This document shows, in pieces, positions 24,673 to 35,849 of a DNA stretch of 64,000 nt. The notes below the pieces were generated by a model that worked only from the letters and a program-made list of their open reading frames with translations, did not search any database and was not told where the DNA came from. Both the position numbers and the translations under genes were made by a program. Location: NCBI RefSeq assembly GCF_027923385.1, contig NZ_BSEC01000001.1, positions 3,508,001 through 3,572,000 on the forward strand. Reading direction: 5' to 3'. The number at the start of each line of letters is the position of its first letter. Within the stretch, counting starts at the first letter, position 1. The DNA comes from Methylocystis echinoides. Its GTDB lineage: Bacteria > Pseudomonadota > Alphaproteobacteria > Rhizobiales > Beijerinckiaceae.

Positions 24673-24965
24673 CTGCTTCTCCAATTGGCGCCGGCGCTTT
24701 AGCACGGCTTTCGCGCCGCCCCTAGCCTGAGCCCGTCGCCGCCGCGGGAATTCGCGCGCCCTTCCCCGAACACGAAACAGCACGTTGAAAAAACTTGACT
24801 ATTTTCAGTTTGTTAGCAGGCAGTCGGGGGCATGATAGGTTTTTTGCATAGGGCTATTTTTAGACCTGTTCAAACCATCCGGCTTCGTGTAGGAAAGTTG
24901 CGCCCTTCAGGGATTAAAGACTTTCGGAATAACCGAAGCGCAGCCCAAGTCGGGGAGGAAGAAAA

Positions 24966-24995
24966 CGGATGCAGCCGCTGCATCCGTTTTTTTTT
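24966..24995 (+). terminator. Rho-independent terminator, plus strand
   Basis: Perfect 9-bp stem CGGATGCAG / CTGCATCCG with a CCG loop, followed by nine T residues. No plus-strand gene ends within 500 bp, so it must belong to an unannotated transcript. Confidence 0.85.
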
Positions 24996-24997
24996 GC

Positions 24998-25078
24998 AAA
25001 AAAAAGGGACCGCGGTAGCCCGCGGTCCAAGTCAGGGAGGAAACGCTCGAGCGGTTGCAGGGCAACCCCCTCGGAGCA
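24998..25078 (-). ncRNA. Candidate small RNA (~81 nt) with anti-Shine-Dalgarno motif
   Basis: Promoter on the minus strand: TTGAAA (25112-25107), a 16-bp spacer and TATACT (25090-25085). The transcript would start near 25078. It contains hairpin GGTTGC-CCT-GCAACC (25067-25053), the palindrome CGCTCGAGCG, a single-stranded CCTCCC (25040-25035), and a terminator stem GGACCGCGG / CCGCGGTCC (25028-25007) followed by eight T. Promoter, size, terminator and exposed CCUCCC are what trans-acting small RNAs of alphaproteobacteria show. No family is assigned. Confidence 0.65.
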
Positions 25079-25084
25079 CTGTCG

Positions 25085-25112
25085 AGTATATTGTGCGGCG
25101 CACAAATTTCAA
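25085..25112 (-). promoter_or_regulatory. Promoter of the minus-strand small RNA
   Basis: TTGAAA and TATACT separated by 16 bp, read on the minus strand. This is the best sigma-70-type promoter match in the region. Confidence 0.6.
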
Positions 25113-25311
25113 GGTCGCACGAGGCTCCCCTGATATTCTCCACCCATAATGGGCGTCTCGCGTCGCGAAGGAGCCCGGGACAACCGGCGGACGCATCGAG
25201 TCGTGTGAATTAACGCGACGGGCGGTTGAGAAGTCAGGCGCGCTGTGTGCAAAAGAACCCTGTGTTGCAGCCGAACTCGTTGATTCGGCAACGCAGGGGT
25301 AATGTCAGCGC

Positions 25312-25515
25312 ATGTTTACCACGAGGATCCGGTGCCCCCGCTGCGGCGGCGATCATGTCTGCGTCGAGGTCATCAAGAGCACGATCTTCCCCGAGGGGAA
25401 CCTGTTCTGCGCCGGCTGGGTCAATGGCGAGGCGAAAGCCTATTGTTTCGACTGCGACGAAGCGGAATTGCGCGAACGCGCTGAGCGAACCGCCGCGGCC
25501 GTTTCAGCCGAATAG
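25312..25515 (+). CDS. Small zinc-ribbon-like hypothetical protein
   Basis: 67 residues. Two Cys pairs, CPRCGGDHVC at residues 8-17 and CFDCDE near residue 45, suggest one zinc ribbon, with the insert FPEGNLFCAGWVNGEAKAY between them and a charged helix at the end. Start ATG 25312. It lies 28 bp before the exported phosphatase-like gene and may be co-transcribed with it. No family recognised. Confidence 0.55.
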   Translation: MFTTRIRCPRCGGDHVCVEVIKSTIFPEGNLFCAGWVNGEAKAYCFDCDEAELRERAERTAAAVSAE

Positions 25516-25543
25516 CGGCGGCGCCGCATAGCAGGGGGAACGA

Positions 25544-26356
25544 ATGAGAGGCGTCGGCTTTGTTCTCCTCGGCGCGCTCATGGCCTTGCCGGCGGCGCTG
25601 CCGGCCAGGGCGGACGCCCGTTGCACGCCGGCGCCCGCGCCGCAATCCTGGCGGGGCGAAACGCCGGCGATTCCCGTCCCCCCGCCGGACGCGCCGACGG
25701 CGCTCAATCCGCTCACGCTCGTCCTCTTCCGCCATGCCGAGAAGCCGATGCGCGCGGATGGCGTCATGATCGAGGACGGCAATCTCGGGGCGGACGCGCT
25801 GACGCGGCTCGCCCGCCTGCCCGACGTCCTGCTGGGACAGTTCGGCTGCCCCGATCTCCTCGTCGCACCCAATCCGGCGGTGAAGATGCGCAACAAGGCG
25901 ACGGGCGATTACTTCAATTATGTGCGGCCGCTCGCGACCATCCTGCCCCTTGCGGCGGCCATCGAATATCCGGTCTGGACGCCCTATGGCTATGACCAGA
26001 ACGACGCGCTCGCCCGCGACCTTCTCGCCGACAGGGCCCTCGCGCCCGACGACAAAGGGCGGGCAAAGACGGTGTTTGTCGCCTGGGAGCGCACCAATAT
26101 CGGCAAGCTGGTGGAAAAGCTGGCGTCGGTCGGCCATCTCGCCCCGCGCGAGGGGAGCATCGACGTCGATGGCGCGCGATACGCGTGCGAGCGCCCAACG
26201 AAATGGGCGCAATGCGACTTCGACTCGATCTGGCTGGTTCACATCCGGGACGGCGCGCTCTGCCTGACGCGACGGCAGGAGAATCTGAACACGGCGGGCT
26301 TTCAGAATCAGTGCAAGGGGGCCGAGAGCGCCACGGATCAGCCAGCGGCCAAATAG
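25544..26356 (+). CDS. Exported histidine-phosphatase-superfamily protein
   Basis: 270 residues with a signal peptide (MRGVGFVLLGALMALPAALPA-RADA). The phosphatase-like core begins LVLFRHAEKP, which carries the RH(G/A) motif whose His would accept phosphate, followed by LARLPDVLLGQFG and VAPNP. The second catalytic His is not obvious: the late segment TVFVAWERTNIGKLVEKL corresponds to the usual second-His region but has Trp-Glu there. Four Cys in the C-terminal half suggest disulfides in the periplasm. The substrate is unknown and enzymatic activity is uncertain. GGGGGAA precedes the ATG at 25544. Confidence 0.7.
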   Translation: MRGVGFVLLGALMALPAALPARADARCTPAPAPQSWRGETPAIPVPPPDAPTALNPLTLVLFRHAEKPMRADGVMIEDGNLGADALTRLARLPDVLLGQFGCPDLLVAPNPAVKMRNKATGDYFNYVRPLATILPLAAAIEYPVWTPYGYDQNDALARDLLADRALAPDDKGRAKTVFVAWERTNIGKLVEKLASVGHLAPREGSIDVDGARYACERPTKWAQCDFDSIWLVHIRDGALCLTRRQENLNTAGFQNQCKGAESATDQPAAK

Positions 26357-26436
26357 TCCCGCCTGGCTGCGCCCCTCCCCTTCATTCAGCGCAGCCGGCG
26401 CCTTATGTTGACCAAAAACAAGTCAGGGGAGAAAAC

Positions 26437-26661
26437 ATGTCCGATTTTCAAAACCGCCGCGGCGCGCCGGAGCCGGAAGAGCGCAGCCAGACGCCGCTCT
26501 GGTTCGCCATCGCCGGCCTCGTCATCAGCGTCGCAAGCTTCAGCATGAAGGATCTGATGATCGGCGACGTCGTGTTCTGGGCCGGCGGCGTCTTTGCCGC
26601 CATCGCGCTGGTCTACTACTTTTTCCAGCCATCGCACGGCCTGCCGACCAAGCGGAAATGA
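26437..26661 (+). CDS. Small two-helix membrane protein
   Basis: 74 residues: a hydrophilic start (MSDFQNRRGAPEPEERSQTP), two hydrophobic helices (LWFAIAGLVISVASFSM and VVFWAGGVFAAIALVYYFF) and a basic tail. The ATG at 26437 follows CAGGGGAGAAAAC, a strong site. No family recognised. Confidence 0.65.
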   Translation: MSDFQNRRGAPEPEERSQTPLWFAIAGLVISVASFSMKDLMIGDVVFWAGGVFAAIALVYYFFQPSHGLPTKRK

Positions 26662-26741
26662 CCGCCATCGGCCGGGGGGTTGCCTGAGCGGGCCGAGCGA
26701 TTATGTTCGGCTCGCCGATTTCTTCCAGCCATGAGCCTGAC

Positions 26742-27404
26742 ATGTCCTTCCCGCATTTCGCGTTGACCCGCCGTCGCCTGATCGCCGCCGCCGCCTGCGG
26801 CGCCCTCGTCCTCGCCGCCGCGCCGGCGATGGCCGACAAAGCCGGCTCCGGCTCGGTTTCCGTGATGGAGCTGATGGCGCCCAACGCTTTGCCCGACATC
26901 GTCGAGGGCGACGCCAATGCGCCGGTCACGATCGTCGAATACGCCTCGATGACCTGCAGCCATTGCGCGGCCTTCCATCACGAGGTCTATCCGACGCTCA
27001 AGAAGAATTACATCGACACGGGCAAGGTGAAATTCATCCTGCGGGAATTCCCGCTCGATCCGCTGGCGACGGCGGCCTTCATGCTGGCGCGCGAGATGGG
27101 CGACAAGCGCGACGCCGTGGTCGATCTGCTGTTCGCGCAGCAGAAGAACTGGGCCTTCGTCGACAAGCCGCTCGACGGTCTCGCCACCGTGCTGAAACAG
27201 GCGGGTCTCGGTCAGGAGAAATTCGAGACCGTTCTCAAGGATCAGGATCTCTACAAGAAGGTGACCGACGTGCGCGCCCGCGCCGCCGACAAGTTCGGCG
27301 TGAATTCGACGCCGACCTTCTTCGTCAATGGCGAGAAATATACGGGCGAGATCACCGTCGCCGATATCGACAAGATCATCGCCGCGAAGACGCCGGCGAA
27401 GTAA
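26742..27404 (+). CDS. DsbA-family thiol:disulfide oxidoreductase
   Basis: 220 residues. Twin-arginine-type signal (LTRRRLIAAAACGALVLAAA to AMA). The thioredoxin fold has the active site CSHC in YASMTCSHCAAFHHEVYPTL, a long helical insert and the cis-Pro in NSTPTFFVNGEKYTG. This belongs to the DsbA/BdbD (DSBA-like) group common in alphaproteobacteria and should oxidise or isomerise periplasmic disulfides. The ATG at 26742 was chosen so that the signal peptide is at the N-terminus. Followed by a REP-like repeat pair, so probably the end of its transcription unit. Confidence 0.88.
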   Translation: MSFPHFALTRRRLIAAAACGALVLAAAPAMADKAGSGSVSVMELMAPNALPDIVEGDANAPVTIVEYASMTCSHCAAFHHEVYPTLKKNYIDTGKVKFILREFPLDPLATAAFMLAREMGDKRDAVVDLLFAQQKNWAFVDKPLDGLATVLKQAGLGQEKFETVLKDQDLYKKVTDVRARAADKFGVNSTPTFFVNGEKYTGEITVADIDKIIAAKTPAK

Positions 27405-27430
27405 GGGGCGCGGGAAGACCCCCTCCCTAA

Positions 27431-27513
27431 CCCTCCCCCGCTTGCGCGGGAGAGGGGATGCTCACAATCAGCATTGACGATCTGACTCCCTCTCCCGCGC
27501 AGCGGGGGAGGGG
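27431..27513. repeat. REP-like inverted pair (CCCTCYCCCGC type)
   Basis: Unit CCCTCCCCCGCTTGCGCGGG... at 27431-27457 and its near reverse complement CCCTCTCCCGCGCAGCGGGG... at 27488-27513 form a pair with a 30-bp spacer between dsbA-like and rhodanese genes. Related units occur at 33364, 56508 and 60873. Confidence 0.75.
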
Positions 27514-27551
27514 TGGGGAGGGGGCTTCTCCGCCCCCGCCATTTCTCGATT

Positions 27552-27896
27552 TTAACCGGCGACGGCCCCGCCGCGCGCGCGCCAACCACCCGTTCCCGGC
27601 GCATAATGGCGGACGTCCTTGCGGCCCGCCTGCATCGCCTGCGACAGCGCCTTCGCCGAACGGCCGCCGGCCTGGCAGATGATGACGCAATCGCCCTTCG
27701 GCAGCTTCGCCGGATCGAACTGCGACAGCGGCAGATTTTTCGCGCCCGGCACATGACCGGCCGCATATTCACTCGGCTCGCGCACATCGACGATGGCGCA
27801 GGAGCCGTCCTTCACAACGCGGACGAACTCGTCGTGCTCGATGGTCGGCGCAGCGGCGCCGACGCCGGCGAGTTTCGACATCAGACCTGAGAACAT
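27552..27896 (-). CDS. Rhodanese-domain protein
   Basis: 114 residues from the ATG at 27896, with AAAGGAAG upstream. One rhodanese domain: CAIVDVREPSEYAAGHVPGAKNLPLSQF, with the catalytic Cys in VIICQAGGRSAKAL. It accepts sulfane sulfur as a persulfide; the acceptor is unknown. It is cytoplasmic, since no signal peptide is seen. It starts 20 bp after the AhpD-like gene stop and is probably the last gene of the efflux operon (MFP-RND-AhpD-rhodanese), which hints at a link to thiol or oxidative stress. Confidence 0.85.
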   Translation of the reverse strand: MFSGLMSKLAGVGAAAPTIEHDEFVRVVKDGSCAIVDVREPSEYAAGHVPGAKNLPLSQFDPAKLPKGDCVIICQAGGRSAKALSQAMQAGRKDVRHYAPGTGGWRARGGAVAG

Positions 27897-27916
27897 GCTT
27901 CTTCCTTTCGCTTCGC

Positions 27917-28281
27917 TCAGCCCGCCGCGGGCGGAGCGGTTTTTTCGGCGTCGAACTGCGCGAAGGCCGCGAGCGCATGGCTCGCGTACATCACGGACGG
28001 TCCCGCGCCCATGTAGATCGCCATGCCGAGCGTCTCCATCACTTCCTCGCGCGTCGCCCCGCGCGATGCGGCGGCCTTGGCGTGGAAGGCGATGCAGTCG
28101 TCGCAACGCACCGCGACGCTCACTGCAAGAGCGATCAATTCCTTTGTCTTGGCGTCGAGCGCGCCGGTCGCGCCGGCGCTCGTCGCCATGGCGCCGAAAG
28201 CTTTCATCACTTCCGGCACGCCGCTGCGCAGATTGCGCAGATCGGCCGTGAGCGCCTTGGCGAGTTCCGGCCAGTCGTTTG

Positions 28282-28285
<4 letters not shown>
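27917..28285 (-). CDS. AhpD-like carboxymuconolactone decarboxylase-family protein
   Basis: 122 residues. The CxxC-x3-H motif of AhpD-type peroxidase partners is present: VAVRCDDCIAFHAKAAASRGAT, followed by the family's EVMETLGMAIYMGAGPSVMYA. Such proteins reduce or relay electrons to peroxide-detoxifying enzymes. The ATG at 28285 overlaps the RND pump stop (28282-28285, ATGA), so it is translationally coupled to the pump gene, an unusual pairing. Confidence 0.88.
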
Positions 28286-31610
<3,325 letters not shown>

Positions 31611-31614
<4 letters not shown>

Positions 31615-32582
31615 GGCGTCGTCACCACGTCGCCGTCATGCAGGCCGGAAAGAATTTCAATCGTGTCGCCATGCGTGTCGCCGGTCTGGATGACGATCTC
31701 CGCGCCATTGGCGAGCTTCACGAAATCGACGCCCGCGCGCCGGTAGACGGCGGCTTTCGGCGCGAGGATGGCGTCGCGCCGGCCGGTGGTGACGTAAACG
31801 CGCGCGCGCTCGCCGACGAAATAATCGCCGAGCCCCTTCACATCGACGTCGGCGATGACGCGGCCGCCCTGAATCTCGGGATAGACGAGACGCACGCGGC
31901 CTTCCTTGCGCGCGCCGGCGTCGCTGACATTGAGCCCGCGATCGCCGATCTCGACGCGGTCGCCGGCGCGCATGAAGCGGGCGTGACGCTCGGGAAGCTG
32001 CAGGCGCAGGATGTAATTGTCCTCGGCGAGCGTCGCGACGACCTCACCCGGCATCACCACGCGGCCGATGGAGACCGGCACGGTGAGAATGCGGCCCGGC
32101 CCCGGCGCCTTCACCGAGCCCTCGGCCGCCTGCTGCTCGATGACACTGCGGTCGGACTGGATCGCGGACAGATTGCGCTCCGCGACGTCGAGCGCGGTCT
32201 TGGCCTGATCGAACATGACCTTGGTCGAGACGCCGCGCCGCAGCAGTTCCTGCGCGCGCTCGAAATCGGTCTTCGCCTTGTCGCGCTGCGCCTGCTGCGA
32301 GCGGATGCGCTGGTCGATCGCCTGCATCTGCAGGAAGAGCTTCTGATCCGCGACGACGGCGAGCTCCTGCCCGGCCGTGACGGTGTCGCCCTCCCGGACC
32401 TTCAGTGAGGTCACTGTGCCGCCGATGCGGGCGCGGGCGACGAGCTGATGCGCCGGCTCCACCGAGGCGACGACGGCCTTCATGTCGTCGATGGGCGCGA
32501 CATGCACCGTGACTTCGGCGGCCTGCGCCCAAAGCGGCGCCGCCAGAGCGGCGATGAAAACAGGGAAACGAAAATCCCCCAC
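31611..32582 (-). CDS. RND efflux periplasmic adaptor (membrane fusion protein)
   Basis: About 323 residues from a GTG at 32582 with GGGGGA upstream. This gives a proper signal peptide (GDFRFPVFIAALAAPLWAQA-AE); the frame is open to 32711 but that part is not family-like. Lipoyl half-motifs are ARIGGTVTSLKVREGDTVTAGQ and SVKAPGPGRILTVPVSIGRVVMPGE around a coiled-coil hairpin (AIDQRIRSQQAQRDKAKTDFERAQELL). A beta-barrel domain closes the protein. It links the RND permease to an outer-membrane channel, which is not encoded here. Confidence 0.88.
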
Positions 32583-32740
32583 AGTGAAATCCCCCAAGGC
32601 GACGTGGTCCGACTTTATATTCGGAAAACGTAAATTAGCAAGACCGAATTTAATGGGCGCGACGTCGCCCTCTTCATTAGAGGGCGCGGCAGGGGAAAGG
32701 GCGAGCGCCAAAACGCCTGAGGGTTAACCCACGGGCGGGG

Positions 32741-33346
32741 TTAGAAGACTGTCCGGCGCTCCAGCGCGGCGGCCAGCGTGCCTTCGTCGAGGTAATCGAG
32801 TTCGCCGCCCACCGGCACGCCATGGGCAAGGCGCGTCACCTTGACGCCGAAGGGGAACAAGACGTCGGCGAGGTAATGCGCCGTGGTCTGGCCGTCGACG
32901 GTGGCGTTCACCGCCAGCACGATCTCGCGCACCTCGCCGCCGCGCAGGCGCTCGACCAGCGCCGGTATGGCGAGGTCCTCCGGCCCGACGCCGTCGAGCG
33001 GGGACAGCACGCCGCCGAGCACATGGTAGCGCGCATTGAGCAGCCCCGCCCGCTCCAGCGCCCAGAGGTCCGAGACCGTCTCCACCACGACGAGGATGGA
33101 AGGATCGCGGCGCGGGTCGCGGCAGATCGTGCAGGGGTCGCTGGTGTCGATATTGCCGCAGACCGGGCAGACGACGATGCGCTCCTGCGCGACGCGCATG
33201 GCGTCGGCGAGCGGCGCGAGCAACTCCTCGCGCTTGCGGATGAGATGCAGCACCGCCCGGCGCGCCGAACGCGGCCCGAGCCCCGGCAGTCGCGCCAGCA
33301 ATTGCACGAGACGTTCGATTTCCGGACCTGCGACGCGTTCGGCCAT
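32741..33346 (-). CDS. recR: Recombination protein RecR
   Basis: 201 residues. Helix-hairpin-helix start ([25 protein letters not shown]), C4 zinc finger ([16 protein letters not shown]), then the Toprim domain ([37 protein letters not shown]) and the ending [22 protein letters not shown]. With RecO and RecF it loads RecA at gapped DNA. The ATG at 33346 is used; the frame open to 33394 runs through a repeat. Third gene of the dnaX-ybaB-recR operon, 51 bp after ybaB. Confidence 0.96.
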   Translation of the reverse strand: MAERVAGPEIERLVQLLARLPGLGPRSARRAVLHLIRKREELLAPLADAMRVAQERIVVCPVCGNIDTSDPCTICRDPRRDPSILVVVETVSDLWALERAGLLNARYHVLGGVLSPLDGVGPEDLAIPALVERLRGGEVREIVLAVNATVDGQTTAHYLADVLFPFGVKVTRLAHGVPVGGELDYLDEGTLAAALERRTVF

Positions 33347-33363
33347 GAGGAGTTTTCCAAGCC

Positions 33364-33389
33364 CCCTCTCCCCGCTCGCGGGGAGAGGG
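33364..33389. repeat. REP-like palindrome
   Basis: CCCTCTCCCCGCTCGCGGGG... is a perfect hairpin between ybaB and recR, of the same family as the units at 27431 and 56508. It may affect mRNA stability in the operon. Confidence 0.6.
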
Positions 33390-33397
33390 AACAAACT

Positions 33398-33721
33398 TCA
33401 GAACGGCAGCTTGAAACCCGGCGGCAACTGGATGCCGCCGGTCATGGCCTTCATCTTTTCGGCCATGACTTCGTCGGCCTTGTTGCGCGCCTGCATATGG
33501 GCGGAGAGGATGAGATCCTCGAGGATTTCCTTCTCCTCGGGCTTCACCAGACTAGGGTCGATGAAGATCGATTTCATCGCGCCCTTGGCCGAGAGCCGCA
33601 CCTTGACGAGCCCGCCGCCGGCCTCGCCCTCGACCTCGGTGTTTTCGAGCTCGAGCTGCGCTTCGGCCATCTTGGCCTGAAACTGCTGCGCCTGCTTCAT
33701 CAGGCCCATGAAATCCATCAT
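33398..33721 (-). CDS. ybaB: YbaB/EbfC nucleoid-associated protein
   Basis: 107 residues. Typical pattern: MMDFMGLMKQAQQFQAKMAE, TEVEGEAGGGLVKVRLSAKGAMKSIFIDPSLV, EILEDLILSAHMQARNKADEVMAEKM, ending GGIQLPPGFKLPF. Homodimeric DNA-binding protein. It sits in its normal place between dnaX (12 bp) and recR. Confidence 0.95.
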   Translation of the reverse strand: MMDFMGLMKQAQQFQAKMAEAQLELENTEVEGEAGGGLVKVRLSAKGAMKSIFIDPSLVKPEEKEILEDLILSAHMQARNKADEVMAEKMKAMTGGIQLPPGFKLPF

Positions 33722-33733
33722 CGACGCTTCTCC

Positions 33734-35569
33734 TTAATCTTCCTCGGGCGGCGACATGTCGTCGTATTGCACATCGGGGGCGTCCGGCGCGGCGACAGCG
33801 GCCTCGTCGCGGCTGCGGACCGCGATGATCTGCGCGCCGGGGAAATGCGCAAGCACGCTCGCCACCACGGGGTCGGCTTCGAGTCCCGAGCGGCGCTCCT
33901 CATCGGCGGCCGCGCGCTTCTCCTTCAGCGTCGGCGCGCCGCCGGACGCGACGACCGACACCATCCAGCGTTCATTGGTCCATTGCTGCAAACGCTGCGT
34001 CAGCATCGAGGCGAGATCGCGCGCGCCGCCGGGCGCAAGCTCGAACTCGATGCGGCCGGGTTCGAAACGCACCAGCCGCACTTCCGTTTCCAGAGCGACC
34101 TTCAGGCGAATGTCCCGCTTCGACTCGGCGAGCGCGACGAGCGCCTCGAAACTCGCGATGGCGGCGCCCGGCGCGGCCGGCGCAGGAGCCGCAACCGCCG
34201 GCCGGGCGGCGACGGCGCTCGCGCGGGGCGCCGGCGCGGCGACGCTCGCGACCGGACCGCGCGGCGGGGCGCTGGCGGGGGCCGACGCCGCTGGCGCGCC
34301 GGCGGGGCCGCCCTGCCCCAATTGCTTCAGCACATCGCCCGGCGTCGGCATGTCGGCGGCGTAGGCGAGCCGCACCAGCACCATGTCGGCCGCCTGCAGC
34401 GGACGCTGCGAGCCGCGCAGCTCGTCGACGCCCTTCATGAGAATCTGCCAGGCGCGGGTCAGCGCCGGAACGGACAGCCGCTCGGCGGCGTCCCGCCCGC
34501 GCCGCTGCTCCTCCGGCGTCAGCGCGGCGGATTGCGCGGTCTCGGGGGCGAGCTTCAGCCGCGTGGCGAGATGGGTGAATTCCGCCATCTCGAGGAGCAC
34601 CTGCGCCGGATCGGCGCCGCCATTGTACTGGTCTTCGAGCTGCGCGATGGCCTTGGCCACGTCGCCCGCCATGATCGCCTCGAAGAGGTCGATCACCCGC
34701 GACTTGTCGGCGACGCCGAGCATGAGCCGCAGATCGTCGGCGGCGATGGCGCCCGTCGCGCTATGGGCGGAGCCATAGGCGATGGCCTGATCGAGCAGCG
34801 ACAGCGAATCGCGCACCGAGCCTTCCGCCGCCCGCGCGATCATGGCGAGCGCGTCGGCCTCGATCTCGACGCCCTCCTTCTCGCAGATCCCGCGCAGATG
34901 GTCGGCGAGCAGGCCGGCGTCGATGCGGCGCAGGTCGAAGCGCTGGCAACGCGAGCGCACCGTCACCGGCACCTTGTCGATCTCGGTGGTGGCGAAGATG
35001 AATTTCACATGCTCCGGCGGCTCTTCGAGCGTCTTCAGCAGGCCGTTGAAGGCGGCCTTGGAGAGCATGTGCACTTCGTCGATGATATAGACCTTGGTGC
35101 GCGCCATCACCGGGCGGTACCGGGCGTTGTCGATGATCTCGCGCACGTCGTCGATGCCGGTGTGCGAGGCGGCGTCCATCTCCAGCACGTCGACATGGCG
35201 TGAGTCGATGATCGCCTGACAATGCACGCCGAGCGCGTCCATGTGGATCGTCGGCTGGTTGACCGCCGCGCGGCCGTCCGTTGCGGGCAGCTCGTAATTG
35301 AAGGCGCGGGCGAGAATGCGGGCGGTGGTGGTCTTGCCGACCCCGCGCACGCCGGTCAGCAGATAGGCCTGATGGATGCGGCCGAGATCGAAGGCGTTTT
35401 CGAGCGTGCGGACCATCGGCTCCTGGCCGATGAGATCGGCGAAGCTGGTCGGCCGGTATTTGCGCGCAAGGACGCGATAGGCTGCGGCCGGGGGCGCGGC
35501 CTCGACGCCGAACAGCGACGGCCCGCCGTCCTCCAGCGATGGCCTCGGCTGGTCCTGCTCGTGGTCCAT
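33734..35569 (-). CDS. dnaX: DNA polymerase III subunit gamma/tau
   Basis: 611 residues. Clamp-loader ATPase: YRPTSFADLIGQEPMVRTLENAF, Walker A GVRGVGKTT, Walker B VYIIDEVHMLS, and sensor blocks LKTLEEPPEHVKFIFATTEIDKVPVT. An Ala/Pro-rich linker (about residues 415-460) leads to the tau C-terminal region, which ends in a very acidic tail. Forms the core of the clamp loader that loads the sliding clamp and links the polymerases. First gene of dnaX-ybaB-recR, with the 4.5S RNA gene just upstream on the same strand. Confidence 0.96.
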   Translation of the reverse strand: MDHEQDQPRPSLEDGGPSLFGVEAAPPAAAYRVLARKYRPTSFADLIGQEPMVRTLENAFDLGRIHQAYLLTGVRGVGKTTTARILARAFNYELPATDGRAAVNQPTIHMDALGVHCQAIIDSRHVDVLEMDAASHTGIDDVREIIDNARYRPVMARTKVYIIDEVHMLSKAAFNGLLKTLEEPPEHVKFIFATTEIDKVPVTVRSRCQRFDLRRIDAGLLADHLRGICEKEGVEIEADALAMIARAAEGSVRDSLSLLDQAIAYGSAHSATGAIAADDLRLMLGVADKSRVIDLFEAIMAGDVAKAIAQLEDQYNGGADPAQVLLEMAEFTHLATRLKLAPETAQSAALTPEEQRRGRDAAERLSVPALTRAWQILMKGVDELRGSQRPLQAADMVLVRLAYAADMPTPGDVLKQLGQGGPAGAPAASAPASAPPRGPVASVAAPAPRASAVAARPAVAAPAPAAPGAAIASFEALVALAESKRDIRLKVALETEVRLVRFEPGRIEFELAPGGARDLASMLTQRLQQWTNERWMVSVVASGGAPTLKEKRAAADEERRSGLEADPVVASVLAHFPGAQIIAVRSRDEAAVAAPDAPDVQYDDMSPPEED

Positions 35570-35630
35570 CTCGCATCCGCCAGAAACACGAAAGGCGCGA
35601 AAGCTCTGGGCTCCGCGCCTGTCGGATAGG

Positions 35631-35727
35631 TAGGAGGTTGGACGAAGACCCGCTCAAGCTCGTTAGGGCTGCTTCCTTCCGGACCTGACCCGGTTGGCGA
35701 GTGAAACGTCCAACGCCAACCTCCCGC
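35631..35727 (-). ncRNA. ffs: Signal recognition particle RNA, small bacterial type (4.5S)
   Basis: On the minus strand the conserved domain IV core GGTCAGGTCCGGAAGGAAGC is followed by AGCCC. The ends pair as GGGAGGTTGG (35725 inward) with CCAACCTCC (35641-35633), giving an RNA of about 93-97 nt. It binds Ffh for cotranslational targeting. It lies 62 bp upstream of dnaX, a linkage usual in alphaproteobacteria. Exact ends are approximate. Confidence 0.93.
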
Positions 35728-35849
35728 GCTCTATGTGGCAGAGGTCGCGAGCCGATGCAAGAGGGGTGAGCGGCCCCCGAAAAAAGCGCTGGCGCGGCGG
35801 CCGGTTCCGTGGCCATTGAGCGGAAAGGCGCACAAGGCCGGGGGACATC

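Larger units (their letters stand above)
24673..25311. other. 639-bp gene-free stretch with two back-to-back terminators
   Basis: No supportable ORF. It contains a plus-strand terminator (24966-24995), a minus-strand candidate small RNA ending at 24998, and two similar short segments, CCAAGTCGGGGAGGAA near 24947 and CCAAGTCAGGGAGGAA near 25027. Confidence 0.6.

Noticed and set aside
24795..24823. TTGACT as a -35 for the plus-strand transcript ending at 24995
   Set aside because: No acceptable -10 hexamer occurs at 15-19 bp spacing, so I do not call a promoter or a defined RNA there.
32822..35203. 793-codon open frame on the plus strand
   Set aside because: Antisense shadow across recR, ybaB and dnaX, all of which have clear family motifs on the minus strand.
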